Notes: generated by a model from the letters alone, not told the origin. Shown: positions 7,846 to 16,640, numbered from the stretch's first letter. The stretch is DNA of 41,839 nucleotides from Chthoniobacterales bacterium (GCA_013815325.1 JACDGM010000030.1:1-41839); one strand, 5' to 3'. Made by a program: numbers and translations.

Positions 7846-8622
7846 ATGGCAGAACAAGTTCTCGCGGGCAAAACCGGCGTCGTCTTCGGCGTGGCGAACA
7901 AACGAAGCATCGCCTGGGCGATCGCGAAGGCGTGGGCCGCGGCCGGCGCGAAGCTGATTTTCAATTATCAAGGCGAGCGCCTGAAGGAAAATGTCGAGGA
8001 GCTGGTGAGCGAGTTCGGCAAAGAGACGCCGCTCTGGCCTTGTGATGTGTCAAAGGATGAGGAGATCGCCGGGTTCTTTGAGAAAGTGCGCGGCACGACC
8101 GGACAGCTTGATTTGCTCCTTCACTCGGTCGCTTTCGCGCCGAAGGAAGCGCTCGAAGGCGATTTCCTCAGCACCACGCGCGAAGCGTTTAGGACCGCGC
8201 ACGACATCAGCGCCTATTCGTTAGTCGCGCTCGCGCGCGAGGCTGCGCCCTTCATGACCGGGGGCGGAAGCATTGTCGCGATGACCTACTACGGCGCCGA
8301 GAAAGTAGTCCCACATTACAACGTCATGGGCGTGGCCAAGGCCAGCCTGGAAGCAAGCACGCGTTATCTCGCCTACGATCTCGGCGGGAAAAAAATCCGA
8401 GTAAATTGCATCTCAGCCGGCCCGGTGAACACGCTCGCCGCCCGCGGGATCAGCGGTTTTTCCGCGATGCTGAAGCATTACCAGGAACGGGCGCCGCTGC
8501 AGCGGAGTTGCGATCCTGCGGAGATCGGGCAGACCGGTTTGTTTTTAGCGGGCGACGGCGCCGCAGCGATCACGGGGCAGGTGATCTACGTCGACGGCGG
8601 CTACCAAATCATGGGGATGTAG
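7846..8622 (+). CDS. fabI: Enoyl-[acyl-carrier-protein] reductase (NADH)
   Basis: FabI catalyses the last reductive step of each fatty acid elongation cycle and is the target of triclosan. The 258-residue protein starts MAEQVLAGKTGVVFGVANKRSIAWAIAKA, the FabI-type Rossmann start. It contains LLHSVAFAPKEALEGDF, MTYYGAEKVVPHYNVMGVAKASLE with Tyr158-X6-Lys165, and ISAGPVNTLAARGISGF. The C-terminus GQVIYVDGGYQIMGM is typical. The ATG at 7846 matches family length; an in-frame start at 7732 lies inside the divergent purS. It is transcribed away from purS and converges on the HIT gene, with an inverted repeat between them. Confidence 0.95.
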   Translation: MAEQVLAGKTGVVFGVANKRSIAWAIAKAWAAAGAKLIFNYQGERLKENVEELVSEFGKETPLWPCDVSKDEEIAGFFEKVRGTTGQLDLLLHSVAFAPKEALEGDFLSTTREAFRTAHDISAYSLVALAREAAPFMTGGGSIVAMTYYGAEKVVPHYNVMGVAKASLEASTRYLAYDLGGKKIRVNCISAGPVNTLAARGISGFSAMLKHYQERAPLQRSCDPAEIGQTGLFLAGDGAAAITGQVIYVDGGYQIMGM

Positions 8623-8631
8623 CAGCTCTAT

Positions 8632-8739
8632 CATCCCGAGCGGAGCGAGGGACCTCGCAAGCGTTTTGCGACTTAAGTTTCATAGATCGCCCAGAATAGC
8701 TTGCGAAGTCCTTCGCCGCGCTGCGCCGGCTCAGGATGA
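8632..8739. repeat. Long inverted repeat between convergent fabI and HIT genes
   Basis: The left arm starts CATCCCGAGCGGAGCGAGG at 8632 and runs to CTCGCAAGC. The right arm starts GCTTGCGAAGTCC at about 8699 and ends CTCAGGATG at about 8739. The arms are complementary with interruptions, giving a stem of about 30 bp and a loop of about 35 nt. Elements of this CATCCTGAGCGGAGCG type are widespread intergenic repeats in many bacteria. Here it could end transcription from both sides, but there is no T tract. Confidence 0.7.
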
Positions 8740-8792
8740 CAAGTCGGCCGGGCGCGCCGAACGAGCGGACGACATCGTTGAACCGCGTCCAG

Positions 8793-9131
8793 CTAGCCGG
8801 GCGGCCAACCTAACGAGCGCTTGCCTAACAAATGCACATGGAGATGGGGAACACTCTCGCCTGCGTCCGGACCGCTGTTGATGACGAGACGGTAACCGCT
8901 CTCGCTCATGCCAAGGTCCCGCGCCACCTTCGCCGCGACTAGAATTAGTTTGCCTAACAATAACTGGTCGGAGTCTTCTGCTTCGGCGAGGCGCGGTATG
9001 ACGCGCTTCGGAACGACGAGCACATGCGCCGGCGCCTTTGGATCGACATCGTGGAAAGCAATCACGTCGTCATCTTCAAAGATGATCTTCGCCGGGATTT
9101 CGCGCGCGATGATCTTCTCGAAGATTGTCAT
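8793..9131 (-). CDS. HIT family nucleotide-binding hydrolase (HINT-like)
   Basis: HIT proteins of the HINT branch hydrolyse nucleoside phosphoramidates. The 112-residue protein has MTIFEKIIAREIPAKIIFEDDDVIAFHDVDP, then APAHVLVVPKR. The histidine triad VPHLHVHLLG carries His96, His98 and His100. The ATG at 9131 overlaps the stop of the upstream gene as ATGA (9128-9131), so the two are translationally coupled. The C-terminus SLGWPPG is partly encoded by an exact recurrent octamer (8809). Confidence 0.93.
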   Translation of the reverse strand: MTIFEKIIAREIPAKIIFEDDDVIAFHDVDPKAPAHVLVVPKRVIPRLAEAEDSDQLLLGKLILVAAKVARDLGMSESGYRLVINSGPDAGESVPHLHVHLLGKRSLGWPPG

Positions 9132-9688
9132 CGAATCGAACAGACCAATTCCGCAAGGGCGCTTCCGCTCGCAAGCCTCTCGCGGATGAAGCAAGCCACC
9201 TCCCCGCGCAACGCGTCGCACGCACGCGTCCAGGTTTTGGCGCCGCGCAGATGTTTGATCGCCGGTTGCAGGCCAAAAAAGTGGAGGCTGGTCGCGCCCG
9301 TGGCGGCGAGCGCGGCGACACGTTTTTCGAGCAGATCGAAAAACGCGAGCTCGTACCCGCCGCCCGCGGCTTCCGCGATCTCGAAAAGCGAGATCGAGAG
9401 AGGTGGCGGGGCCGGTCGGAAGTGCGGCACTATTTCCTTGTAGCCGATCACTTTCAAAACGTAGCGTACGGTTTGATTGAGCTGGCTGATGGCAACAACC
9501 GCTTCGTCGTTCCGCAGGCGCAGATAAAAAGTGATGCTCTCGGTGACGTGCTCGGTGAGCCACCAACTTGGATAGCCGGCGCGATCGGCGGCTTGCGTGA
9601 TCTGCGCGTGCAGCCAGGCACGGCTGAATTCAAATAGCTGCCCGGAGTCGGCGCGGAGGTAGGGAAATTCTTCTTTAAACGCGACCAT
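9128..9688 (-). CDS. Conserved-looking protein of unknown function between nrdR and a HIT gene
   Basis: I do not recognise this 186-residue protein. It starts MVAFKEEFPYLRADSGQLFEFSRAWLHAQI, has WWLTEHVTESITFYLRLRNDEAVVAISQLNQTVRYVLKVIGY in the middle, and ends with alanine-rich helices. There is no signal peptide, no clear membrane segment and no metal-binding cluster. The TVRYVLKVIGYKEI segment with SLFEIAEAAGGGYELAFFD looks like a folded alpha/beta protein. It overlaps nrdR by 14 bp and the HIT gene by 4 bp, so it is almost certainly translated as part of that operon. A role near nucleotide metabolism is suggested only by its neighbours. Confidence 0.75.
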   Translation of the reverse strand: MVAFKEEFPYLRADSGQLFEFSRAWLHAQITQAADRAGYPSWWLTEHVTESITFYLRLRNDEAVVAISQLNQTVRYVLKVIGYKEIVPHFRPAPPPLSISLFEIAEAAGGGYELAFFDLLEKRVAALAATGATSLHFFGLQPAIKHLRGAKTWTRACDALRGEVACFIRERLASGSALAELVCSIR

Positions 9689-10184
9689 TTTTTACCGGCT
9701 CACTAAACAACTCGCGCTGGAGCGCGTTGGGTTTGATGCGGCGGGCGAGCGCCTGAATCTCTTCGACAAAACGATCGACGCTTTCGAAGCGATGATGCAC
9801 GGAGGCATAGCGCAGATAAGCGACTTCATCGGTGTCGCGTAATTTTTCGAGAACCTTGTCGCCAATCTCGGTGGAAGATATCTCACTGCCACCGGTCTCG
9901 ATATCGTGCACGATTTCCTCGACCATTTCCTCCAGCCTAACGAGTCCGATGGCGCGTTTCTCGCACGCTTTTGCGATGCTGTTGGAGAGCTCACGGCGGT
10001 CGAATATTTCGTGGGCGCGATCGCGTTTGATGACGCGCAGATGGGCGCGCTCGATCTGCTCGTAGGTGGTGAAGCGAAAGGCGCAGTGAAGGCAGACGCG
10101 CCGCCGCCGAATGCTGGAATTATCGCGTGATTGCCGTGAATCGATAACCTTGTCGTCGCTCTTTGCGCATTTGGGACAACGCAT
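9675..10184 (-). CDS. nrdR: Transcriptional repressor of ribonucleotide reductase genes
   Basis: NrdR binds ATP/dATP through an ATP-cone and represses ribonucleotide reductase operons by binding NrdR boxes. The 169-residue protein starts MRCPKCAKSDDKVIDSRQSRD. Its zinc ribbon uses Cys3, Cys6, Cys31 and Cys34, followed by RRRRVCLHCAFRFTTYE. The ATP-cone spans about 50-140 (VIKRDRAHEIFDRRELSNSIAKAC ... VAYLRYASVHHRF). It is the first gene of an overlapping three-gene unit. A candidate operator lies 23-38 bp upstream (10207-10222). Confidence 0.95.
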   Translation of the reverse strand: MRCPKCAKSDDKVIDSRQSRDNSSIRRRRVCLHCAFRFTTYEQIERAHLRVIKRDRAHEIFDRRELSNSIAKACEKRAIGLVRLEEMVEEIVHDIETGGSEISSTEIGDKVLEKLRDTDEVAYLRYASVHHRFESVDRFVEEIQALARRIKPNALQRELFSEPVKNGRV

Positions 10185-10206
10185 GATGTAGCCGAGAACC
10201 GGCTTG

Positions 10207-10222
10207 ACACTACACGTTGTAG
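10207..10222. promoter_or_regulatory. Candidate NrdR box upstream of nrdR
   Basis: The 16-bp ACACTACACGTTGTAG is a partial dyad (CTACA-CGT-TGTAG). It resembles the known NrdR box pattern ACACwATATnTwGTGT in its outer bases. It lies in the divergent spacer between nrdR and the S9 peptidase gene, suggesting autoregulation. I see no clear second box at helical spacing, which NrdR operators usually have. Confidence 0.3.
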
Positions 10223-10353
10223 CCGTGGAGAAGGCAAGCGAATTTCAACGAGCGGCGCGCAAATAGTTTTAGAACGCCCGATCCAAAAGAGCCGCCGTGC
10301 CTGCAGGACCATTTCCCTCGCCTTTCGCAGAGCGAAACGTCTACAACGGCGGC

Positions 10354-12360
10354 ATGCATCTTCGCGTCATCTTTGTCATCTCGCTTCTTTGCGCCAGCTA
10401 CTCGTTAGGCGCCGAACCCAGACGCCCGCTTGAGCCGGAAGACTTCGCCGCCCTTCGCGATGTCGACGAACCCAATCTCTCGCCCGATGGCAACACCGTC
10501 GCCTACGTCGTCGGGACCGTGGACCTGAAGAAAGACAAGCAACCAAAAAATCTCTGGCTCGCCAAATGGGACGGCTCGGATAATCGCGCGATCACCTTCG
10601 GCGAAAATATTCAGAGCCACCCGCGCTGGAGTCCCGACGGCAAATGGCTCGCCTTCCTTTCCGGTCGGGGCGACGAGAACGAAAACGATCAACTCTGGAT
10701 TCTTGCCAGCGCCGGCGGCGAAGCGGAACAGCTGACGAAGGAGAAAGGAAGCGTCGATGATTTCGCCTGGGCGCCCGATTCCAGGCGCATCGTTCTCGTC
10801 GTGAACGATCCCGACCCGCGTGATCCGGAGGCGAAGGAGAAAGAAAAGAAGACCGTTCCGCCGATCGTCATCGATCGCTACCAGTTTAAGCAGGACATCG
10901 CCGGTTACCTAACGAACCACTGGTCGCACCTCAAGCTCCTCGATCTCACGACGCACGAGCTCGCCGCCCTAACGAGTGGCCCGCACGATGAAGCGCTGCC
11001 CGCCTGGTCGCCTAACGGAAACCAAATCGTCTTCGTGAGCAAGCGCGGCGCTGATGCCGATCGCACGGAAAACTGGGACCTTTACCTGATCGAGCCCAAA
11101 ACGGGCGCGACCGAACATCAGCTCACGACTTCGCCGGAGGCCGACGCACATCCCGATTGGGAAAGCGCGCCGGCCTGGAACCCCGATGGCAACACCATCG
11201 CCTACATTCACGGCGGCGATCCGAAGAAGATCGAATATGCGACGCACTCGCTCGCGATCATTCCCGCCGCCGGAGGCGAGGCGAAAATCCTGACCGCGAA
11301 CCTCGATCGCAATGTGGTCCAGCCGCATTGGACGCCGGACGGCAAATCGATTTTCGTCGTGCTGGAAGATGACGGCGCGGAAACGCTCGTGCGCGTCCCT
11401 GCAGAGGGCGGCGCGCCCGTGGTGATCGTGGGCGGCCGCCGCAAGGTCACCGCCTACGACGTCAGCCGCGATGGCAAGGTGATCGTGCGCGCGAGCACGC
11501 CGGAGCGGCCCTACGAAATTTTTGCGGCGGAAAAGGGCCAGCTTCGTTGCCTAACGAAACAGAACGACAACTTTCTCGCCGCCATCGCTCTGGGCCCTAG
11601 CGAAGAAACCAAAGTCAAAAGCAAAGACGGCACTGAAGTGCACGGTTTCCTGATCCATCCGCCTAACAACAAGTCCGGTGGCAAGGCGAAGGCTCTGCTT
11701 CGTCCCCACGGCGGCCCGCAATCGCAGTACGCCTGCGAATTCGACTTCGAGAAACAGCTCTTCGCGGCGAACGGTTATCTCGTCGTCCTCCCCAACCCAC
11801 GCGGCTCGACCGGCCGCGGGACCGATTACGCGATGGGCATCTATGCGGACTGGGGTCATCACGATGTCGAGGATGATCTCGCTGCGGTCGACGACGCCGT
11901 CACGCGCGGGCTGGCCGATGCGGAGAAGCTCGGCATCGGCGGCTGGAGTTATGGCGGGATTTCGACGAACTATCTCATCGCCACGACGACCCGCTTCAAG
12001 GCGGCCACGAGCGGCGCTTCCATCTCCGACATCATCGCCGGCTACGGCACCGACCAATATATTCGTGACTACGAGTACGAGCTCGGCTCACCTTGGTCGC
12101 ATCCGGAAATCTGGGCGCGCATTTCATATCCATTTCTGCACGCGGACAGAATCAGAACGCCGACTTTGTTTCTTTCCGGCGAGAGCGACTTCAACGTGCC
12201 GCTCCTGAACAGCCAGCAGATGTATCAAGCGCTGCGAACGTTAAGTGTGCCGACGGAGTTGGTAATTTATCCGGGGCAATTCCATGGGATCAGGAAACCG
12301 AGCTACCTCCTCGATCGCTATCAGCGCTACCTCGATTGGTATGCCAGATATATTCGTTAG
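10354..12360 (+). CDS. Secreted S9 family prolyl oligopeptidase / acylaminoacyl-peptidase-like
   Basis: S9 peptidases cleave short peptides. The 668-residue protein starts at the ATG at 10354 with a signal peptide (MHLRVIFVISLLCASYSLGAE); the in-frame ATG at 10297 would put 19 polar residues ahead of it. A beta-propeller with TolB-like blades fills about 25-400 (LSPDGNTVAYVVG, PRWSPDGKWLAFLSG, PAWSPNGNQIVFVSK). The alpha/beta hydrolase domain follows, with the nucleophile in GGWSYGG (Ser532), Asp612 in SGESDFNV and His644 in PGQFHGIRKP. Several exact recurrent octamers lie within it (10402, 10908, 10968, 11550), and its stop TAG is inside another (12354). It is probably periplasmic and used for peptide scavenging. 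Confidence 0.92.
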   Translation: MHLRVIFVISLLCASYSLGAEPRRPLEPEDFAALRDVDEPNLSPDGNTVAYVVGTVDLKKDKQPKNLWLAKWDGSDNRAITFGENIQSHPRWSPDGKWLAFLSGRGDENENDQLWILASAGGEAEQLTKEKGSVDDFAWAPDSRRIVLVVNDPDPRDPEAKEKEKKTVPPIVIDRYQFKQDIAGYLTNHWSHLKLLDLTTHELAALTSGPHDEALPAWSPNGNQIVFVSKRGADADRTENWDLYLIEPKTGATEHQLTTSPEADAHPDWESAPAWNPDGNTIAYIHGGDPKKIEYATHSLAIIPAAGGEAKILTANLDRNVVQPHWTPDGKSIFVVLEDDGAETLVRVPAEGGAPVVIVGGRRKVTAYDVSRDGKVIVRASTPERPYEIFAAEKGQLRCLTKQNDNFLAAIALGPSEETKVKSKDGTEVHGFLIHPPNNKSGGKAKALLRPHGGPQSQYACEFDFEKQLFAANGYLVVLPNPRGSTGRGTDYAMGIYADWGHHDVEDDLAAVDDAVTRGLADAEKLGIGGWSYGGISTNYLIATTTRFKAATSGASISDIIAGYGTDQYIRDYEYELGSPWSHPEIWARISYPFLHADRIRTPTLFLSGESDFNVPLLNSQQMYQALRTLSVPTELVIYPGQFHGIRKPSYLLDRYQRYLDWYARYIR

Positions 12361-12383
12361 GCCTAACGAGCCAAGGGCTCGTT
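12354..12383. terminator. Motif palindrome plus hairpin at the end of the S9 peptidase gene
   Basis: TCGTTAGGCCTAACGA at 12354-12369 is a perfect 16-bp palindrome made of two recurrent octamers in opposite orientation. Its first half contains the peptidase stop TAG. It overlaps a second stem, AACGAGCC (12365-12372) with GGCTCGTT (12376-12383) around a 3-nt AAG loop. No T tract follows, so a Rho-independent role is uncertain. The layout matches the head-to-head uptake-sequence pairs at gene ends in Neisseria and Haemophilus. Confidence 0.6.
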
Positions 12384-12747
12384 CCGCTTCTCCAATTGTG
12401 GGTGTATCTCCTTCGGGACTCGCGGGACAAAGCCGTCCCTCACCCTGACGACATAGTTGAAGAATACGCTCATTGAAGCAAGTCTTATCGCGGCGGGCTG
12501 AAAAGCCTTAAGCCTCGAAGGGGAGCCGTAATTCGCCGACACGACGGCAAAAGAAATGCAATCGGTTACGCGAAGGGGCGCGCCAGCTTCCGACGGGCGA
12601 GATCCGCGTTCTGGATACAGCGAAGATCTCTTCATGGGCAACAAACCCGCGCGGCTGCGATCGGGCGGCGCAGCGTTTTGTGCAGGAGGAATTCCTACAC
12701 GAGGCCCGGATGACAGCGGCCGATCTGTGCCTTAGCTTGCCGCAGCT
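12384..12747. other. Intergenic stretch without a supported gene
   Basis: About 360 bp separate the S9 peptidase from the thiolase. Short open frames on both strands have no plausible start context, domain or codon pattern. No promoter is obvious. I see nothing further in it. Confidence 0.6.
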
Positions 12748-13986
12748 ATGAATGAACCTGTTTACATCCTCGGCGCGGGCCGAACTGACTTTAAGCGCAA
12801 TCTCAAAAAGGAAGGCAAAACTCTTCGCGATCTGATCAAGGAGGCCGGGCGCAAAGCGCTCGATGACGCAAGAATCGATCCGGCGGAAATCGAAGCGGCG
12901 GCGGTCGGTAATTTCAATGGGGGGCAATTCACCAAACAGCTGCATCTGGGCGCTTTCATCCCCGAGATCGACGAGAAACTCCACGGCATCCCGACGATGC
13001 ACACGGAGGCCGCCTGCGCTTCCGGCGCTCTTTCCGTGCTGCTCGGCGCGCAGTGGATCATGGGCGGATTTCACGATGCCGTCCTCGTTGTCGGCGCGGA
13101 ACAGCAGAAGACGATGTCATCACTCGATGGCTCCGACGTGCTCGGCGCGGCGGCCGATTATCATATCGAAAAGCCGGAGTACGGCGATTTCATGTTCCCG
13201 AAATTGTTCGGCCGGATCGCGCAGCTTTATCTCGAAAGGTATGCGGCCACGCCTGACGACCTCGCCTCGGTGGCTTACAAAAATTATGCGCATGCGCGTT
13301 TGAATCCGATGGCGCAGATGCGCGACGCGAACCTCACTTATAACGACGCCTCGCAAGTCTCGGAAAAAAATCCGAGCGTAGCACCGCCGTTGCGCGTCTC
13401 CGATTGCTCGCAGATCACTGATGGCGGGGCAGCGGTCGTTCTTGTGTCGGGCAAGTATCTCGATCGCATCGGCCGCGACCAATCGAAGTTGCCGCGTCTA
13501 CTCGGCTTTGGCCACACGACTGATTACCTGGCGCTCGAGAAAAAAGATGCGCCCACTTTCAGCACCGCGCGCAAGGCGGCGGAGAAAGCGTTCGGGATGG
13601 CGAACCTCAAGCCGCGCGATATGCAGGGAGCTGAGGTCCACGATTGCTTTTCGATCACCGAAATCGTGGCTTATGAAATTCTCGGGCTGGCCGAGCCGGG
13701 CACAGGCGCGGAGCTGGCCAAGAGCGGCGCGACGGCCCTGCCGCAGGTGCGCGGAGAACACGTCAGTGGCAGGATTGGCTGGGAAATTCCGGTTAATACT
13801 GGCGGCGGTTTGATTGGCGATGGCCACCCGGTCGGCGCGACCGGCGTCCGGCAAGTGTTCGACGCCTATCAGCAACTCACGAACCAAGCCGGCGCGCGGC
13901 AGATCGAAGGCGTGAAGAGATTTCTTACCTTTAACATGGGCGGCAGTCTCACGACGAGTGTCGCCATGATTTGGGGACGGGATTAG
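12748..13986 (+). CDS. Thiolase family protein (acetyl-CoA acetyltransferase / SCP-X-like)
   Basis: Thiolases condense or cleave acyl-CoA. The 412-residue protein starts MNEPVYILGAGRTDFKRN. It carries the nucleophilic cysteine in TEAACASGALSVLLGAQWI (Cys90), VSDCSQITDGGAAVVLVS in the central region and EVHDCFSITEIVAYEILGL. The catalytic His lies in GDGHPVGATGVRQ (His360), and FNMGGSLTTSVAMI ends the protein. EVHDCF in place of the usual NEAFA motif points to the SCP-2/SCP-X thiolase branch rather than classic acetoacetyl-CoA thiolase. Substrate and pathway cannot be told; no other beta-oxidation genes are near. It contains no exact recurrent octamer. Confidence 0.9.
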   Translation: MNEPVYILGAGRTDFKRNLKKEGKTLRDLIKEAGRKALDDARIDPAEIEAAAVGNFNGGQFTKQLHLGAFIPEIDEKLHGIPTMHTEAACASGALSVLLGAQWIMGGFHDAVLVVGAEQQKTMSSLDGSDVLGAAADYHIEKPEYGDFMFPKLFGRIAQLYLERYAATPDDLASVAYKNYAHARLNPMAQMRDANLTYNDASQVSEKNPSVAPPLRVSDCSQITDGGAAVVLVSGKYLDRIGRDQSKLPRLLGFGHTTDYLALEKKDAPTFSTARKAAEKAFGMANLKPRDMQGAEVHDCFSITEIVAYEILGLAEPGTGAELAKSGATALPQVRGEHVSGRIGWEIPVNTGGGLIGDGHPVGATGVRQVFDAYQQLTNQAGARQIEGVKRFLTFNMGGSLTTSVAMIWGRD

Positions 13987-14067
13987 AAAATAACGGCAGT
14001 GATTCTGTAGGTTGGCGGTTCGGCGAGTCCCTCAACTCTGCCAGGCAGAAAGCATTCAATAGCCTTT

Positions 14068-15441
14068 GTGGAGACGCAGCTTTCTTCTCCGCCCTCAGTT
14101 GAATCGCGAAGAGTTCTTGTCGTCGTCGCGATAGTGTTAGGGGTGCTGAGTTATCTCATATCCCGAGCATGGTCTCCCGCGACGACTCGCTCAGTGCAGC
14201 GCGAGTCGCCACCTCTGGCGGCGGCAGCGGCAATTCCTGCGGAGGAAGCGGCCACCGACAGCGCCATCCGCTTCTATGCAGCGCGGGTAAAGCGCGACCC
14301 GGAAGACACTCGCTCACAGAACGCGCTCGCGGAGTACTACCTGCAGCGAGTCCGGGAGACCGGTAACGAAGATTACCTGCCGCTGGCGATAACTGCCGCG
14401 CGTGCCTCGATCAAAGCAGTCATAGCTCTACGCAACCTTGGCGGCCTAACGGCACTGGCGCACGCGGAGTTTGCAAATCACGCGTTTGCCGCCGCGCGAG
14501 AGCACGCGCTGAAGCTGATCCAGATCGATCCGAGCAAGAGCGAGCCCTACGCAATCCTGGGCGATGTCTCTTTGGAGTTGGGCGATTACGAGGCGGCCGC
14601 GGACGCCTTTCAGAAAATGCAAACCCTGCAGGAGAAAAACGCAGGGAGCGAAACGCGCCTGGCCCGGCTGGCGATATTGCAGGGCGCGACGAAGGAAGCG
14701 CGCATACACTTCGAAGCGGCGCTCGCGCTTCTTCTCGCGCTGCCCCAGCCGCCTAACGAGACTGTGGCCTGGTGCCGCTGGCAATTGGGCGAGACTGCCT
14801 TCGCCGGCGGCGACTACGCGACCGCGGAAAAGCATTATCGCGAGGCGCTGAAGGATGCGCCGAGTTATTTTCGCGCCCTCGGCTCGATGGGACGCGTGCG
14901 CGCGGCGCGGCACGACTTCCCGGCCGCCATTTCCTACTACGAAGAAGCCGTGCGGATTGTTCCGGTAGTCGAGTTTATGGCGGCCCTCGGAGACCTTTAC
15001 CAACTTTCCGGCCGGACTCGAGACGCTGCCATCCGTTATGAGCTAGTCGAGCAACTGGGTGATCATTCGCGGAAAGTGCACGGCACACCCTATGATCGGC
15101 GCATCGCTTTGTTCCTCGCGGATCACGACCGGAAACTCGAGCAGGCTTACGCGCTGGCTCGAGGAGAATTCGACGCTGGCCGCCACGATATCTATGGTGC
15201 GGACGCGCTCGCCTGGACCGCATTGAAATTTGGTCGCGTCGCAGAAGCTCAAGCGGCCAGCAGAGAGGCTCTGCGCCTCGGCACGCTCGATGCCAAACTC
15301 TTCTATCACGCCGGCTTGATCGCCCGCGCCGCTGGCGACGAAGCGCGCGCGAGCTCCTTGCTCCGTCGCGCTCTCACTCTCAATCCCGAGTTCGATCCGT
15401 TGCAGAGCGCAATTGCCCAAAAAGCGCAAAAGGAGAAGTGA
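14068..15441 (+). CDS. Membrane-anchored TPR protein
   Basis: The 457-residue protein uses a GTG start at 14068 (METQLSSPPSVES). One transmembrane segment follows at about 18-36 (VLVVVAIVLGVLSYLIS), placing the rest probably in the periplasm. Tetratricopeptide-like helical pairs then run to the end: KSEPYAILGDVSLELGDYEAAADAFQKM, AWCRWQLGETAFAGGDYATAEKHYREAL, AAISYYEEAVRIVPVVEFMAALGDLY, and a final LFYHAGLIARAAGDEARASSLLRRAL. TPR arrays mediate protein interactions; the partner is unknown. Two exact or near recurrent octamers lie inside (14445 variant, 14752). It ends 113 bp before the next gene on the same strand. Confidence 0.8.
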   Translation: METQLSSPPSVESRRVLVVVAIVLGVLSYLISRAWSPATTRSVQRESPPLAAAAAIPAEEAATDSAIRFYAARVKRDPEDTRSQNALAEYYLQRVRETGNEDYLPLAITAARASIKAVIALRNLGGLTALAHAEFANHAFAAAREHALKLIQIDPSKSEPYAILGDVSLELGDYEAAADAFQKMQTLQEKNAGSETRLARLAILQGATKEARIHFEAALALLLALPQPPNETVAWCRWQLGETAFAGGDYATAEKHYREALKDAPSYFRALGSMGRVRAARHDFPAAISYYEEAVRIVPVVEFMAALGDLYQLSGRTRDAAIRYELVEQLGDHSRKVHGTPYDRRIALFLADHDRKLEQAYALARGEFDAGRHDIYGADALAWTALKFGRVAEAQAASREALRLGTLDAKLFYHAGLIARAAGDEARASSLLRRALTLNPEFDPLQSAIAQKAQKEK

Positions 15442-15554
15442 TCGATAAACGATTCCAGGCGAGTTACTCTGCGCATCGCTTGGCCACGGCGATGGGTGCG
15501 CCACTATGCAGTAAATCTCCAATCCACCGGAGGAGGCGCTGGCGATACTCAAGT

Positions 15555-16640
15555 ATGAACTCTATTCTCTGTGGCTCATTTGCTCTCATCGCTGCGCTTT
15601 CCGCCTCCGCGGAGCAGTTGCAGGAGGTGGCAAGCTTTCCCGACATGCAAATCACCGGCGTGGGCGTTTCGTCTAAATCCGGCCGGATTTTCGTGAACTT
15701 CCCTTACTGGTCCGACGATCACGGTTTTTCCGTGGCCGAGATTGTGGATGGTAAACCGAAACCGTTCCCTAACGAGGAGTGGAATAGGCCGGGGGCGGCT
15801 GGCTCGCATTTCATCTGCGTGCAAAGCGTGGTGGTCGATGATCAGGACAACCTTTGGATCATCGACCCGGCCGCGCCGAAAACGAAGGAGATCGTCAAAG
15901 GCGGGCCCAAGCTCGTGAAGGTGGACCTGAAAACTAACCAGGTCGTGAAGACGATCCCCTTCGGTGAAGAGATCGCGCCAAGAAAAAGTTATCTTAATGA
16001 TGTCCGCATCGATACGAAGAGCGACACCGCATTCATCACCGACTCAGGTGTAGGCGCAATTGTGGTGGTTAACTTGCAAAGCGGCAAAGCACGCCGCCTG
16101 CTCGTCGCCCACAAGTCAACTAAGGTCGAACCGGGCACAACCATCACGGTTGATGGCAAGGAATTAATCGACCAGGAGAAAAACAAACCGCCGCAGTTCG
16201 CTTCCGACGGCATCGCTCTCGATAGCAAGAGCGGCTATCTCTATTATCACGCACTGACCGGCCACACGTTCTACCGGATCAAGACGGCTGACCTTATGAA
16301 CGAAAAACTTTCCAAAAGCGAGCTCGAATCCAAGGTCGAGAACCTGGGCCCAACTCCTTTGCCCGACGGAATGCTGGAAGCGCCCGATGGCAGCATCTAT
16401 CTCACAGACATCGAAGGCGGCGCGCTCGGGCGCTGGGACCCGGCGACGAAGACAATTAAACGAGTCATCACAGACAAGCGACTGCTATGGCCCGATACCT
16501 TGAGCTGGGGTCCGGGCGGTGAGCTTTACGTCACCGCCTCACAGATCGAGAACATGCCGAAATATAACGCCGGCAAAAGTACCCGCACCGAGCCTTACAG
16601 ACTCTTTAAAGTTACAGGGATCGACCGCGCGTCTCGTTAG
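15555..16640 (+). CDS. Secreted Yellow/major royal jelly protein-like beta-propeller
   Basis: The 361-residue protein starts at the ATG at 15555 with a signal peptide (MNSILCGSFALIAALSASAEQ). The mature part matches the Yellow/MRJP family: ITGVGVSSKSGRIFVNFPYW, VVDDQDNLWIIDPA, LVKVDLKTNQVVKTIPF, YLNDVRIDTKSDTAFITDSGVGAIVVVNL, SDGIALDSKSGYLYYHALTGHTFYRIKT and LEAPDGSIYLTDIEGGALGRWDP. Bacterial members are annotated as L-dopachrome tautomerase-related but their substrates are generally unknown. The stop TAG lies inside an exact recurrent octamer (16634). Confidence 0.88.
   Translation: MNSILCGSFALIAALSASAEQLQEVASFPDMQITGVGVSSKSGRIFVNFPYWSDDHGFSVAEIVDGKPKPFPNEEWNRPGAAGSHFICVQSVVVDDQDNLWIIDPAAPKTKEIVKGGPKLVKVDLKTNQVVKTIPFGEEIAPRKSYLNDVRIDTKSDTAFITDSGVGAIVVVNLQSGKARRLLVAHKSTKVEPGTTITVDGKELIDQEKNKPPQFASDGIALDSKSGYLYYHALTGHTFYRIKTADLMNEKLSKSELESKVENLGPTPLPDGMLEAPDGSIYLTDIEGGALGRWDPATKTIKRVITDKRLLWPDTLSWGPGGELYVTASQIENMPKYNAGKSTRTEPYRLFKVTGIDRASR

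Noticed and set aside
12384..12747. A 93-codon minus-strand frame (12363-12644)
   Set aside because: It starts without a ribosome binding site, has no domain, and its composition matches shadow frames.
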